Assembly: GCA_963989245.1 (NCBI GenBank) | Contig: OZ022341.1 | Location: 64,156,729-64,220,728 of the forward strand | DNA: 64,000 bases | DNA from: Nansenia antarctica | Taxonomy: Eukaryota; Chordata; Actinopteri; Argentiniformes; Microstomatidae | Direction of reading: 5' to 3' | Part shown: positions 51,574 through 63,866 of the stretch, piece by piece | Layout of the letters: each line of letters begins with the position of its first letter | How positions within the stretch are numbered: the first letter of the stretch is position 1 | Program-made: the position numbers and the translations under genes | Notes under the pieces: generated by a model | What the model was told of the DNA's origin: nothing | The model's input: the letters and a program-made list of their open reading frames with translations, nothing else | The model's database searches: none

Positions 51574-54536
51574 TTGCTTCAGCCAACAACTGTCTTCAGC
51601 CTCAATGACCCCAAGTGTCACATTATGAGGTCTGATTACCACAGCTTGCATGACCCAAACCTCAAAGAGTATCACCACCAGAAGGACAGGCATGACAAGC
51701 TGAAGAAGCAGAACTTCATCACGCAAGATGACAATGTAAGTGTGATGTTTATTACGCCTTACCGTTGTGAGGTGAAACTGAACTTAATGATGTCAGAAGT
51801 GATTGAGGTGACAGGATACACTTTAATCAGACCATATTCACTTCTCACACACTGTGGTCTCTTCCCAAGGTTGTCTGCTCAGTGAAGGAGTACAACACCT
51901 TCAACGAGTACCTGGACACCGTTAAAACGGACAAAACACAGATGGTAATGTTCTAAAAGAAACATTTTTTTAAGATCACACATGAAGTAATTAGAACATA
52001 TTCGTACATATCGTTTTAAAATATGCAAATGCAGTATAGTAGTGTGTTCTTTATCATATTCCAGCGGGGACACATGAAGGATCTGGTGAAGCTGCAAGAG
52101 GAAGGCCAGGCTGCTGAGAACTTCACTCTGGCCGACATGACTGACTTCCTGTTGGAGAAGGGAGAGAAGAGCCTGAAGCAGCTCCAGTCAGCCAGTGACT
52201 CTAGGTGGGCAGATTGTACATCTGTGACGTCACATTCCATCTGGGTTGGATGATGAAAACATGGATAGAATCTGTTTAGCCACATAAGAAAGTATTTCGA
52301 AATGTTCAGTAAATGATTTGTTGAATTCAGTGCTAGGGACAGAGAGGGACAGAGAGATGGCCTGCAGACTGCATCAGGTGTCCCACAGAGAGAGGACGTT
52401 ACCCAGCTGGTAGGGAGTCAAGGAGAATGAACACTGTCAGAGAGTTGTTAATTAGAGTGTCAGTGACAAAAATAATTAGTTGATAAGGACATGAAAATGA
52501 CAGTTCCTCTTCTGCAATGTGTTTGTGACCGTGTGGTCTCGTGTGGTATTTAAACTCCTGTTCTGATCCAATGCAACGTAAGGCGCGAACTCGGCTCCAA
52601 CTGATAGAAAAGGAGGTAAAGCAGGAGGTCAACAAGGCCAAGTACCAGAAGGAGGCCAGAGACCAGCGGGATAGCAAGGTCAAATGTTTTACACTTTTAT
52701 ACTTTACAAAGCTCCCAAACACAAACAGCACTGTCCAGTTTCAATAATTCAGAAATGTATGGAATGATGTAACCAACACGTCTGTTTTAAGCCATGGAAG
52801 CTGTACAAATGTCAACGTTTTACCCTAGAAATTGACAACAAAGCCTTAGCATCTTTGTACTTGTCCCAAGAAGGATGATTGAATTGACAATCCAAATCAA
52901 TAACCTTGTTTTTACCTTGGACATATCCAAATAATGTTCCTCCTCACAGAAAAAGAATCAGTACCAATATGGACCCTTTCAGCAGAGGAAAGTGCAGGAG
53001 ATGCAAAACAGCATCAAGGAGTATAAGAGGATGACAGAGGCCTGTCGCCGTGGGAGCAGGCTCCTGAACAAAATATGTAAAACGCCACAACTTGGTAAGA
53101 TTTCACATGAAGTCATGGGATTTGGGCTTGAAAGTTTAAAATACAACGTGAAATCAACATGTAAAACCAAATCACATCAATGACCTATAATCTTTGATTT
53201 GTGTTTGAATTGAAGCCCCTGTTCATCAGACCGCTCCTCCAGCTCCTCAGCCAGAGGCAGGTAAGTCGTCAACAAGCTTAGACAGCTGAGGGCAGTTGTC
53301 AGGTGCGCTGTCCTGGACCACTTGGGCACGACGGGTGTCAGGAAGCAGCTCGCCAAGGCGGTCAAGGCTGAGCTGAAACCGGAGGCGTCAGCGCGAGGGC
53401 AATGCCAGAATCGCCTCCGGCATGTTGAGGTGCATTTCTCAGGTTGTGAACCCGTTCCGACCCAGCGAGGAGCCGGTGGTCAGGCTCCTTGGGGGGAGTC
53501 GAGATGACGAACAATCAGAGGAGCTGAACGCTGGAAACCTCGAAACAGGATTGTGATCGCGTTCGTCGCAAGTGTTCTGGAGGAGGTGAAGGAGCAAGTC
53601 ACCATCTGGATGTACCAGGTCCGCCCTCCAGCTGTTAGAGTTGCCTCTGCGAAGGCCAGTCAAACAGCCTTGGACGTGGTGACCAGTATCCTGGAGGGGG
53701 TGAAGGACCATGTGACCCAGGGTGACATCGGACTTGGAGAGGGGACTCCAGTGCCGTCTGTCAGCCAATCAGAGGAGGCCAGGCTCCAGCCGGAGCTAGA
53801 CGACGCACATCCAGGGACCTGGATGCCGTCCCATAAGATGGACGACATCGTGGCAGGCTTCATGGACACGGTGTTCGACAACACACTGGACCAGGACCTC
53901 GTTGCCTCTTCAAAGGCCAGTCAAACAGCCTTGGATGTGGTGACCAGTGTTCTGGAAAGGGTGAAGGACGATGTGAACCAGGGTGACATCGGACTTGGAG
54001 AGGGAACTCCAGTGCCGTCTGTCAGCCATCTGTCAGAGGAGCTAGACGACAGACATCCAGGGACCTGGATGCTGTCCCAGAAGATGGACGACATCGTGGC
54101 AGGCTTCATGGAGACGGTGTTCGACAACATACTGGACCACAATCTCGTACCCCTGCAGGAGCCTGGCACGTCGGTCTCACAGGACCTCCCTGTGGCCCCG
54201 ACAGACGGAGAGGCATCAGAACCTTCCTCCTCACCAGCCAGTTGTGTGGAACACGACCCCGGGGTCGCCCCAAAGAGGGTGAGAATCCACACCATCTTCA
54301 GGAACCCCCTTTACTTCCTGACTGAGCAGTCAAGCAGTCCGTCCTCCTATGATGGAGAATCCTCCATCACCTCAGAGAAGAAGGCCCTGACTACTGGCTC
54401 AGAGGAGGACATGCGGGCGTCTGTTCAGGACACCGTCATTCAGCCCAGACCCCCCGCCTCAGACCCTCCTGCACAGCGGGGCGCCTCTACGAGGAGGAGA
54501 ACCGTCTCCAGGACGCTTTACAAACGGAAAATATAG
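51574..54536 (+). pseudogene. FSIP2-like gene, array copy 4
   Basis: Exons 51574-51735, 51870-51944, 52065-52204, 52331-52409, 52583-52678, 52950-53094, 53216-53260, 53296-53429 and 53549-54536. All splice sites are kept. No transposon insertion. The first codon after the acceptor gives LLQPTT rather than LFQPTT. Exon 8 has the extra base, so the last exon is out of frame with the rest although itself fully open. Before MRAS it reads KKALTTGSEED. The final codons are RTLYKRKI instead of KRKR. Poly(A) signal 54546-54551. With copy 2 it is the least damaged member after copy 1. Confidence 0.65.
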
Positions 54537-56724
54537 AGTAGTAATAATAAAAAGAAACAAAAGAAAGTATAGGGGTCTTATTGATTTTTTGATTACTAAA
54601 TCAAAATCTAAGTGTCTTTGTAGGACAATCTACTCTGTATACTGAAATTACACCTAGATTTCGGAAAACAACTAGCCATACGCCGAAGAAGAACCATTTT
54701 ACACCTGCTGTTATGATATTCTATTTTCCTGTACTGATTTTATACTTTCATAACTAATGATTATTGATAAGTCTATTCTTCTATACTGTATTTTAACTTG
54801 TTAATCGAATCCCAAGTCATGGGACTCACAAGCTATTCTGATAAAGGACACACTGACCTAGTCATGAGGGAATGGGTTTGAAGATCAAATAACTGGCCAA
54901 TTAGTGCTTTAGAACGCACGTAGAATTAACTGTATAAAAATGTCTGTTCATCCTAAAAATATAACTGTGTGCATATGCTTACTGATTTCTTAAAAACATA
55001 ACAGAATGTGTGTGTGTCTAACGTTGCGCAAGACTAGGCTGCTCACAAAGGTGGATCACCATGACTAACGGCCGGGGGCCAGAAGAAGAAGATAACACAC
55101 AGTACACTCGCACACACACCAAAAGGAGTTGAAGGCCACATAACTAATTAAAACACTTGTTTACTAATCAAATGGTCACAGCTGCAATAGATTTAATGCT
55201 GACAATTAAAAAACTACCAGATGGGACAGCCCAGCCCCAAATGTTAAATCAAAATGTATAAAGACTATGTATCAAGGCGAAACTGGGTTCTTGTCTGGTG
55301 AAGCTTCTGCAGTTAACCTATTGACAGCTAGCTGATACTGGCCTGCGGAGGTGAAACTAAATGGGACCCCTTTTCCATGGAAATGAACTATTATTGCTTG
55401 CTGATGTGCTTGAATAAATGTTCTCTTAAAGAACAGTTCAGTAGTGGTGCCTAATATTTGATTGGATCATTTTATCTTAAGAAGTTATATCAAGGACGTC
55501 TCATTGAGATTAAACGAACTCGCTTGTAAGTGACAACTCAATTAACTCAATTCTGGAGAAGTTGATCGCCTTACATTACTAAATCAAAATCTAAGTGTCT
55601 TTGTAGGACAATCTAGTCTGTATACTGCAATTACACCTAGATTTCGGGAATTGCATTTAGATAATACAGAAAGAAAGGTCCTCTAGCCTACAACAACGAG
55701 CAGGTTCGTCTCCACCCGGACCTCTCCGCGGGGGTGCACAAGATGCAACGCGCATATGATGAGGTACGGAATAAACTCAGAGGCTGTGTTCGAAATGGCA
55801 TACTAGCATACTGCATACTAGCATACTGGCATACTGGCATACTCAATGAGAATATACCGCATACTAGATGCAGCGTTGCCAACTCCTCTGTAATGGAAGT
55901 AGCTGTTGGCTCTCCCAAAAGCAGCTAGAAGTAGCTAGATTACGTAATCAACTAGTTTGCATAATATGCAATTCTGAAAGGCTAAATGAATAAAAAATAG
56001 GCTGACCAGGTTTACAAACTAACTAAACCCCCCAAAAAGTTCGGAAAGCTTTTTTGTTGATTATTCCTCCCCTTTAATAATACCAATTGGTATTGTATTT
56101 TATATCGTTGGAAAGCCTGATTAGTCACCTTTACAACGAGGTACAACTTGTATGGATCATGCATTCGTGGAATGAGCAACACAGCTAAACGTGTGGGTAG
56201 CGGCCCAAACATATTTGCCAAAATCCCCTATATTCATATATGTGGGATTTTTTTAGTGTGAAAAATCATTGTTGTGATGGGATGTGTTAGATACTCCCCA
56301 AATGACCAGAAAAAGTAGCTAGATTTGTCGCTGGTCGCTTTTGACTAGTTAAGGGTGTATGGAAAGTCGCCAGATCTAGCGACAAAGTCGACAAGTTGGC
56401 AACACTGCTTGTGATTGGATATGTTATTTTATTTCCTTGGTTTCTTTCAGGCATGATAATCGCTCACCTTTCGGCGAAATTCGCCGTTTTGAATCCAAAA
56501 TAGGTGACCTACATTTATCCTTTTTTTTTTTTTTGCAATCTTGTAATTCTGCATGTGACCACCACTAGAGTAAATCTAAAAGAAATCAGATATGAGCACA
56601 TGGAAGCAAATTTTTCCACAAAAAAGACTTTCCGCCGGGACCGCCTAGCAGGTTCCGGGTCTCGTATCCTTCTCACCTTTTTCACCCCGACCCATTTTCA
56701 TGCCTGTGTGTAACACTGTAGATC
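54537..56724. repeat. Duplicated spacer after copy 4
   Basis: Nearly identical to 46801-48989, with the same deletion of about 615 bp. Contains the 72-bp direct repeats, exon-like island 1 (55687-55780), the GTTGCCAAC element (55871-56407) and exon-like island 2 (56451-56503). Confidence 0.7.
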
Positions 56725-57489
56725 CGCCACCACAGAACATGACTATGAGCATGTTCACCATGATTAGTGCTGAAACATTAGGCAAAATTGTGTCACAGCT
56801 TAAACAGTCTACGTGTCCTCTTGACCCTATTCCTACCTATTTTTGAATCTGTGTCTGATGACATACTAGGCATTGTAAATCACTCCCTACTTAAATGGAT
56901 TTTTCCAGCGGTGCTTAAAACTGCCCTGGTTAGACCCACCCTGAAGAAAAGTAACCTAGATCCTTCTGATCCAAAAAACTGTAGACCAATATCCAATCTC
57001 ACTTTTCTAAGCAAAATTTTAGAAAAGGCAGCGTACAAACAGCTTCATGAAATTTTTGTCTTAAATAATAGATATGACCACTTCAGTCAGGTTTCCGATC
57101 ATACAACAGCACAGAAACCGCTTTGCTTAAGGTAACTAATGACCTTAGGATTAATGCAGACTCGAAAAAACTCTCGATTCTTGTACTCTTAGACTTAAGT
57201 GCAGCCTTTGATACGGTAGACCATTCCATACTTATTGAGAGACTTGAAAACTGGGTTGGCCTCTCAGGTCCGGTCTTAAACTGGTTCAGGACTTACCTGG
57301 CTGACCGAGACTACTTTGTAGCCCTTGGTGACCATAAGTCAAAAAAATATAGCGCAACCTGTGGAGTTCCCCAGGGGTCCATTTTAGGACCGTTGCTTTT
57401 TAGCTTATACATGCTACCCCTCAGTTCTGTTATCAAGAGGCATAGCGTTAACTACCATAGCTATGCTGATGTAAGGCGATCAACTTCTC
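56725..57489 (+). pseudogene. L2-type LINE RT fragment (after copy 4)
   Basis: Third copy of the LINE piece, with the shared one-base deletion, empty MITE site and 3' end at NYHSYAD. As near-identical to its sisters as the flanking array, so it moved with the array rather than inserting three times. Confidence 0.85.
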
Positions 57490-57569
57490 CAGAATTGAGT
57501 TAATTGAGTTGTCACAAGCGAGTTCGTTTAATCTCAACGAGACGTCCTTGATATAACTTCTTAAGATAG

Positions 57570-58573
57570 TAAATGATATGATGTCCAGAGACAAAGTGAA
57601 CTTGACTTGTGATGTAAAAACATGGCATGAAATTATGGGTCATTGTAATGTAGATGATGTGTTGAAATTACCAAAGGTGGTAGAGGGTAAGAAGATCACA
57701 GGTAACACTAAGATAGACTGTAGTGTCTGTACTGAAGGGAAATTTACCAACATCAGAAATAGGAAACCTGACGCAAAAGCTAGTGCACCCCTAGAGTTAG
57801 TACATACTGACTTAGCAGGTCCTATTGACCCAACTTCTCAAGATGGACATAAATATGCGATTGCATTCACAGATGATTTCTCAGGGGCAGTGTCAGTTTA
57901 TTTCCTTAAAAACAAGAGTGAGACAACATTAGCAACTGAAAGATTCCTTGCAGACAGTGCACCATATGGCCAAGTCAAGTGCATAAGATCAGATAATGGT
58001 ACGGAATTCACAAGCAATTATTTTCAGTCACTGCAAAAACAGCCCGGCATACCTAGTATACAAACCACATACAGGAAAGGTATCAAAACACAGACTAGTA
58101 AAATTCATTAGAAAGAACAGTGCGGAACAACATACTCAAACTGATGAGGATGATACAGAACTCCAGACACATAATGGCAGAACATCTGGTAGTGAGAACA
58201 GCACTCATGTGCCACTCCAACAGGGTGAAGAGAGCACAGGGAGTCAGGTTCTAGAGGGGAGTGATGAGACTGTAAATACAGATACAGACGAACATGATGA
58301 AAACAATGCAGATTCACAACCTAGTCATAGTGAAAAGCATCGCTATCCAAAAAGAGACAAGAGGGCCCCACAATACTTAAACGACTATTCATCAGACTTT
58401 ACAGATGAGGACGTAACCAATACAAGTGTTAATTATTGTTACAGGGCGGTATGTGGAGTCCCTCAAACCTATAGAGAAGCCCTGAGGTCACCAGAGGCAC
58501 CCGGATGGGAACGAGCGATGAATGAAGAGATCGACTCACTGAAAGAAAATGACACTTTTGAGCTGACCAGGAG
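57570..58573 (+). pseudogene. Copia integrase/RT fragment (after copy 4)
   Basis: Third copy of the Copia INT-RT piece, with the 15 bases missing from the copy at 49830. Same internal deletion and frame switch. YPKRDK here and in the second copy reads HPKRDK in the first. Confidence 0.87.
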
Positions 58574-59180
58574 CAGCCTGGGTGAACAGGTAGGGACCAC
58601 GCCTCATCTCACATCACAACACTTTCAGACTGTTAGAGTAGACATGGAGGCCCTGCACAGACCTACCCATAGCTCCCAAGGCAGGAGCAGATCTGACAGG
58701 ACTGGATAGGCATAAGCTAGGCCGTGTCCAGAAACATAGGCCCCTACTCCCCAGAGTTGTATAGATCTGAAAGGACTGGATAAAGGTCTAAGCAAGGTGT
58801 CTAGGAGATTCCACCTATTCTGTCATAGGGCATGTTTTAGTAACCAACATCTTGTTTTATAGCTTACCCCAACGCTAATGCTAGCCCTCTACTACTCATT
58901 GTAGTGTTTGATCACTTGGTAGTGATGTAATTTTCTTTGTTAGACTAGCTGTGAAAAAGGAAATGACAGTCCTGCTTTATCAGATTCAGATTAGCTTCAG
59001 AGCAAAACCCAAATACCCAAACACCATCATGTTCTACCAGCTTAACCTCCATCTAGACCTCTTACACTTACTTACTAACCCTAACCCAGAACCAAGGCCC
59101 ATCTAGGACTGACTCTTACTTACTAACCCTAACCCAGTACCAAGGGCCGTATAAGTAAAGTATTGATGTTATTCCTCCAG
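58574..59180. other. Upstream flank of copy 5 with 2-unit minisatellite
   Basis: Same as the flanks of copies 3 and 4. Two 48-bp units at 59063-59144. No exon seen. Confidence 0.65.
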
Positions 59181-62139
59181 TTGTTTCAGCCAACAACTGT
59201 CTTCAGCCTCAATGACCCCAAGTGTCACATTATGAGGTCTGATTACCACAGCTTGCATGACCCAAACCTCAAAGAGTATCACCACCAGAAGGACAGGCAT
59301 GACAAGCTGAAGAAGCAGAACTTCATCACGCAAGATGACAATGTAAGTGTGACGTTTATTACGCCTTACCGTTGTGAGGTGAAACTGAACTTAATGATGT
59401 CAGAAGTGATTGAGGTGACAGGATACACTTTAATCAGACCATATTCACTTCTCACACACTGTGGTCTCTTCCCAAGGTTGTCTGCTCAGTGAAGGAGTAG
59501 AACACCTTCAACGAGTACCTGGACACCGTTAAAACGGACAAAACACAGATGGTAATGTTCTAAAAGAAACATTTTTTTTAAGATCACACATGAAGTAATT
59601 AGAACATATTCGTACATATCGTTTTAAAATATGCAAATGCAGTATAGTAGTGTGTTCTTTATCATATTCCAGCGGGGACACATGAAGGATCTGGTGAAGC
59701 TGCAAGAGGAAGGCCAGGCTGCTGAGAACTTCACTCTGGCCGACATGACTGACTTCCTGTTTGAGAAGGGAGAGAAGAGCCTGAAGCAGCTCCAGTCAGC
59801 CAGTGACTCTAGGTGGGCAGATTGTACATCTGTGATGTCACATTCCAGCTGGGTTGGATGATGAAAACATGGATAGAATCTGTTTAGCCACATAAGAAAG
59901 TATTTCGAAATGTTCAGTAAATGATTTGTTGAATTCAGTGCTAGGGACAGAGAGGGACAGAGAGATGGCCTGCAGACTGCATCAGGTGTCCCACAGAGAG
60001 AGGACGTTACCCAGCTGGTAGGGAGTCAAGGAGAATGAACACTGTCAGAGAGTTGTTAATTAGAGTGTCAGTGACAAAAATAATTAGTTGATAAGGACAT
60101 GAAAATGACAGTTCCTCTTCTGCAATGTGTTTGTGACCGTGTGGTCTCGTGTGGTATTTAAACTCCTGTTCTGATCCAATGCAACGTAAGGCGCGAACTC
60201 GGCTCCAACTGATAGAAAAGGAGGTAAAGCAGGAGGTCAACAAGGCCAAGTACCAGAAGGAGGCCAGAGACCAGCGGGATAGCAAGGTCAAATGTTTTAC
60301 ACTTTTACTTTACAAAGCTCCCAAACACAAACAGCACTGTCCAGTTTCAATAATTCAGAAATGTATGGAATGATGTAACCAACACGTCTGTTTTAAGCCA
60401 TGGAAGCTGTACAAATGTCAATGTTTTACCCTAGAAATTGACAACAAAGCCTTAGCATCTTTGTACTTGTCCCAAGAAGGATGATTGAATTGACAATCCA
60501 AATCAATAACCTTGTTTTTACCTTGGACATATCCAAATAATGTTCCTCCTCACAGAAAAAGAATCAGTACCAATATGGACCCTTTCAGCAGAGGAAAGTG
60601 CAGGAGATGCAAAACAGCATCAAGGAGTATAAGAGGATGACAGAGGCCTGTCGCCGTGGGAACAGGCTCCTGGACAAAATATGTAAAACGCCACAACTTG
60701 GTAAGATTTCACATGAAGTCATGGGATTTGGGCTTGAAAGTTTAAAATACAACGTGAAATCAACATGTAAAACCAAATCACATCAATGACCTATAATCTT
60801 TGATTTGTGTTTGAATTGAAGCCCCTGTTCATCAGACCGCTCCTCCAGCTCCTCAGCCAGAGGCAGGTAAGTCGTCAACAAGCTTAGACAGCTGAGGGCA
60901 GTTGTCAGGTGCGCTGTCCTGGACCACTTGGGCACGACGGGTGTCAGGAAGCAGCTCGCCAAGGCGGTCAAGGCTGAGCTGAAACCGGAGGCGTCAGCGC
61001 GAGGGCAATGCCAGAATCGCCTCCGGCATGTTGACGTGCATTTCTCGGGTTGTGAACCCGTTCCGACCCAGCGAGGAGGTCAGGCTCCTTGGGGGGAGTC
61101 GAGATGACGAACAATCAGAGGAGCTGAACGCTGGAAACCTCGAAACAGGATTGTGACCGCGTTCGTCGCAAGTGTTCTGGAGGAGGTGAAGAAGCAAGTC
61201 ACCGTCTGGATGTACCAGGTCCGCCCTCCAGCTGTTAGAGTTGCCTCTGCGAAGGCCAGTCAAACAGCCTTGGACGTGGTGACCAGTATCCTGGAGGGGG
61301 TGAAGGACCATGTGACCCAGGGTGACATCGGACTTGGAGAGGGGACTCCAGTGCCGTCTGTCAGCCAATCAGAGGAGGCCAGGCTCCAGCCGGAGCTAGA
61401 CGACGCACATCCAGGGACCTGGATGCCGTCCCATAAGATGGACGACATCGTGGCAGGCTTCATGGACACGGTGTTCGACAACACACTGGACCAGGACCTC
61501 GTTGCCTCTTCAAAGGCCAGTCAAACAGCCTTGGATGTGGTGACCAGTGTTCTGGAAAGGGTGAAGGACGATGTGAACCAGGGTGACATCGGACTTGGAG
61601 AGGGAACTCCAGTGCCGTCTGTCAGCCATCTGTCAGAGGAGCTAGACGACAGACATCCAGGGACCTGGATGCTGTCCCAGAAGATGGACGACATCGTGGC
61701 AGGCTTCATGGAGACGGTGTTCGACAACATACTGGACCACGATCTCGTACCCCTGCAGGAGCCCGGCACGTCGGTCTCACAGGACCTCCCTGTGCCCCCG
61801 ACAGACGGAGAGGCATCAGAACCTTCCTCCTCACCAGCCAGTTGTGTGGAACACGACCCCGGGGTCGCCCCAAAGAGGGTGAGAATCCACACCATCTTCA
61901 GGAACCCCCTTTACTTCCTGACTGAGCAGTCAAGCAGTCCGTCCTCCTATGATGGAGAATCCTCCACCACCTCAGAGAAGAAGGCCCTGAGGCAGACTGG
62001 CTCAGAGGAGGACATGCGGGCGTCTGTTCAGGACACCGTCATTCAGCCCAGACCCCCCGCCTCAGACCCTCCTGCACAGCGGGGCGCCTCTACGAGGAGG
62101 AGAACCGTCTCCAGGACGCTTTACAAACGGAAAAGATAG
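59181..62139 (+). pseudogene. FSIP2-like gene, array copy 5, with premature stop
   Basis: Exons 59181-59342, 59477-59551, 59673-59812, 59939-60017, 60191-60286, 60556-60700, 60822-60866, 60902-61035 and 61149-62139. Exon 2 has TAG where the others have TAC (in VVCSVKEYN), a nonsense change. Exon 8 has the extra base and its last base is C, weakening the donor (AC/GTGCAT). A 6-bp deletion lies in the intron (near 61076). The last exon is open to the stop at 62139, with poly(A) signal 62149-62154. This is the most clearly dead copy upstream of the last exon. Confidence 0.65.
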
Positions 62140-62344
62140 AGTAGTAATAATAAAAAGAAACAAAAAAGAAACAAAAGAAAGTATAGGGGTCTTATTGATT
62201 TTTGGATTACTAAATCAAAATCTAAGTGTCTTTGTAGGACAATCTACTCTGTATACTGAAATTACACCTAGATTTCAGAAAACAACTACCCATACGCCGA
62301 AGAAGAACCATTTTACACCTGCTGTTATGATATTCTATTTTCGT
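62140..62344. other. Short spacer after copy 5
   Basis: Follows the copy 3/4 pattern (deletion version) for about 200 bp, including the first 72-bp repeat (62211-62279). It breaks off at ttctattttc, where the right inverted arm begins. Confidence 0.7.
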
Positions 62345-62346
62345 AT

Positions 62347-62661
62347 AGTCAGAGTAGCACTGACACCTCTGGGTACACTTCCTCTGATGGCTCCCAGAGT
62401 GCCAGGACTACCACTGCCAGCTGTGGCTTGGCCTCATCTCAGGCAGCAACACAGAGGGGCACAATGGATGTGATCTGCTCTTATGCTGGTGCGTTGTTCA
62501 ACATTGGTGTGAGGAAGGCCATCCTGCTTCTACTTCTCCTCTTGACTTTCGGCTTTTGGTGCTTGTTTCCTCTATTGACCATCCAGACTCAGAACCCCAG
62601 CACGTTTGTCATCACCCTGCCTTCCAAGGAAATGGAAAGGCAAACTTCATTCATTGTTTAA
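62347..62661 (+). pseudogene. SUN-domain-like protein, copy B' (right arm)
   Basis: Mirror of left copy B but shorter at the 5' end, starting SQSSTDTSGYTSSDG and open to FIV at 62661. The 2-bp deletion of the left copy is absent. The transmembrane helix has seven leucines instead of nine (two codons fewer), after CSYAGALFNIGVRKA. No SUN domain follows. It begins at the arm breakpoint, so there is no start codon of its own. Confidence 0.5.
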
Positions 62662-63059
62662 CAGATTTAATTGTCAGAAAAGTAAGTGTTGTGTCCACAC
62701 ATAGGGTTAATTGGGGATACTCGGGGTTTGATTTCTTGTCACTATTGTGTTTCATGTATGATCGATTGCTCTTGGATCGTGATGTGAAGCCTAAGTGATG
62801 TGCCTATATCTGTGATGTATTGCTCCTGTCTGTGGTTGATTTGTCAAGTAAAGAACACGGTGACGCTATGCAGTTGTGTGTTGTGTGATCCTTACTCCAA
62901 ACATAACAGTAAGCATCAGTCGAATGATGCGCCAGGCTGTTGTTGTTGTTGTTGTTGTTGTTCAGTGTTGTTCAGTGTTGTGCAACTAAGTTGTTTTTGT
63001 TTGAAGAACAAATGGGTCAGATTATTCTCATTCCTCCAACGGATTTCGGGTCAACAGTC
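62662..63059 (+). other. Spacer between SUN-like copies, right arm
   Basis: Mirror of 825-1213, with a longer (TGT)n tract at 62938-62963. Includes the presumed 5' UTR of copy A'. No gene seen. Confidence 0.6.
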
Positions 63060-63584
63060 ATGTTACGCCGTAGTCCTCGCTTGAGTGGGTACTACCAGAC
63101 GGACGAAGACGGTAACGGCAGCGTGCTCTCTTACAAAGAGAGCCCTGTGAGATACAAAGAGACACAGAGGAAGAAAAGACAGGCAGTGGCCCCCTCCAGT
63201 ATGACCCCAGCACCTGCTACTGTTCTGGCCCCAGCCCCGGCCGTGCCCCCCAGGGTGAGTCTGGCCCCAGCCGTGCCCCCCAGGGTGAGTCTTCCTCCCC
63301 CAAGCCTGCACACGTCCAGTGAGGGCCTCTCCAGTCAGTCAAGCCACCGATCCCAAAGCCAGAGTAGCACTGACACCTCTGGGTACACTTCCTCTGATGG
63401 CTCCCAGAGTGCCAGGACTACCACTGCCAGCTGTGGCTTGGCCTCATCTCAGGCAGCAACACAGAGGGGCACAATGGATGTGATCTGCTCTTATGCTGGT
63501 GCGTTCTATATCGTGGAGCTCCGCCCCATAGGGGAGCTCTGCTCCTATTGGTTTACCCCGCTACCTAAAGTAGCCAATGACTGA
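63060..63584 (+). pseudogene. SUN-domain-like protein, copy A' (right arm), 3' replaced
   Basis: Start MLRRSPRLSGYYQTDEDG, which keeps the RRSPRL motif that reads CRSPRL in the left copy. Proline-rich (APAVPPRVSL repeats) and Ser/Thr-rich parts follow, to CSYAGAF at about 63507. There the DIRS-like promoter takes over and the frame runs to a stop at 63584 after LPKVAND. The membrane helix is lost. Being open over 175 codons, it could still be transcribed as a nucleoplasmic fragment. SUN2-like identity is inferred from the N-terminal motif and layout. Confidence 0.5.
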
Positions 63585-63737
63585 ATTTTTCAATGCCTGC
63601 GCCCGCCCTGGGGTGCTATATAAAGGGGCGTCCTTCGATCCCTCATTCTCCCAAAAATTTCAGCACGGGTTTATATCTGAGACTGAGAAGGACGACTACT
63701 GAGACTGGAGAACCCGCCAGACTTTTCCCTTCAAGAT
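63508..63737 (+). promoter_or_regulatory. DIRS-like element 5' end with TATA box, right arm
   Basis: TATATAAA at 63617-63624, ATTGG box near 63547, and the gag-like ATG at 63738. Mirror of 147-378. Confidence 0.55.
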
Positions 63738-63866
63738 ATGGATCGTCCGCCGCCTATGAAGAAGTTCCTCCGGGACGCCTGCCGCTGCGACTTCCAAGCA
63801 GCGGAGGACAAGCACGACTACTGCCTTGTCTGCCTCGGCCCCGAACATGCATGGCAGATACATTGA
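63738..63866 (+). pseudogene. DIRS-like gag N-terminal fragment, right arm
   Basis: 42 codons from MDRPPPMKKFLRDACRCDF to CLVCLGPEHAWQIH. The frame is lost at the join to Penelope-like sequence. The same join at both window ends means that it existed before the arms were duplicated. Confidence 0.5.
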
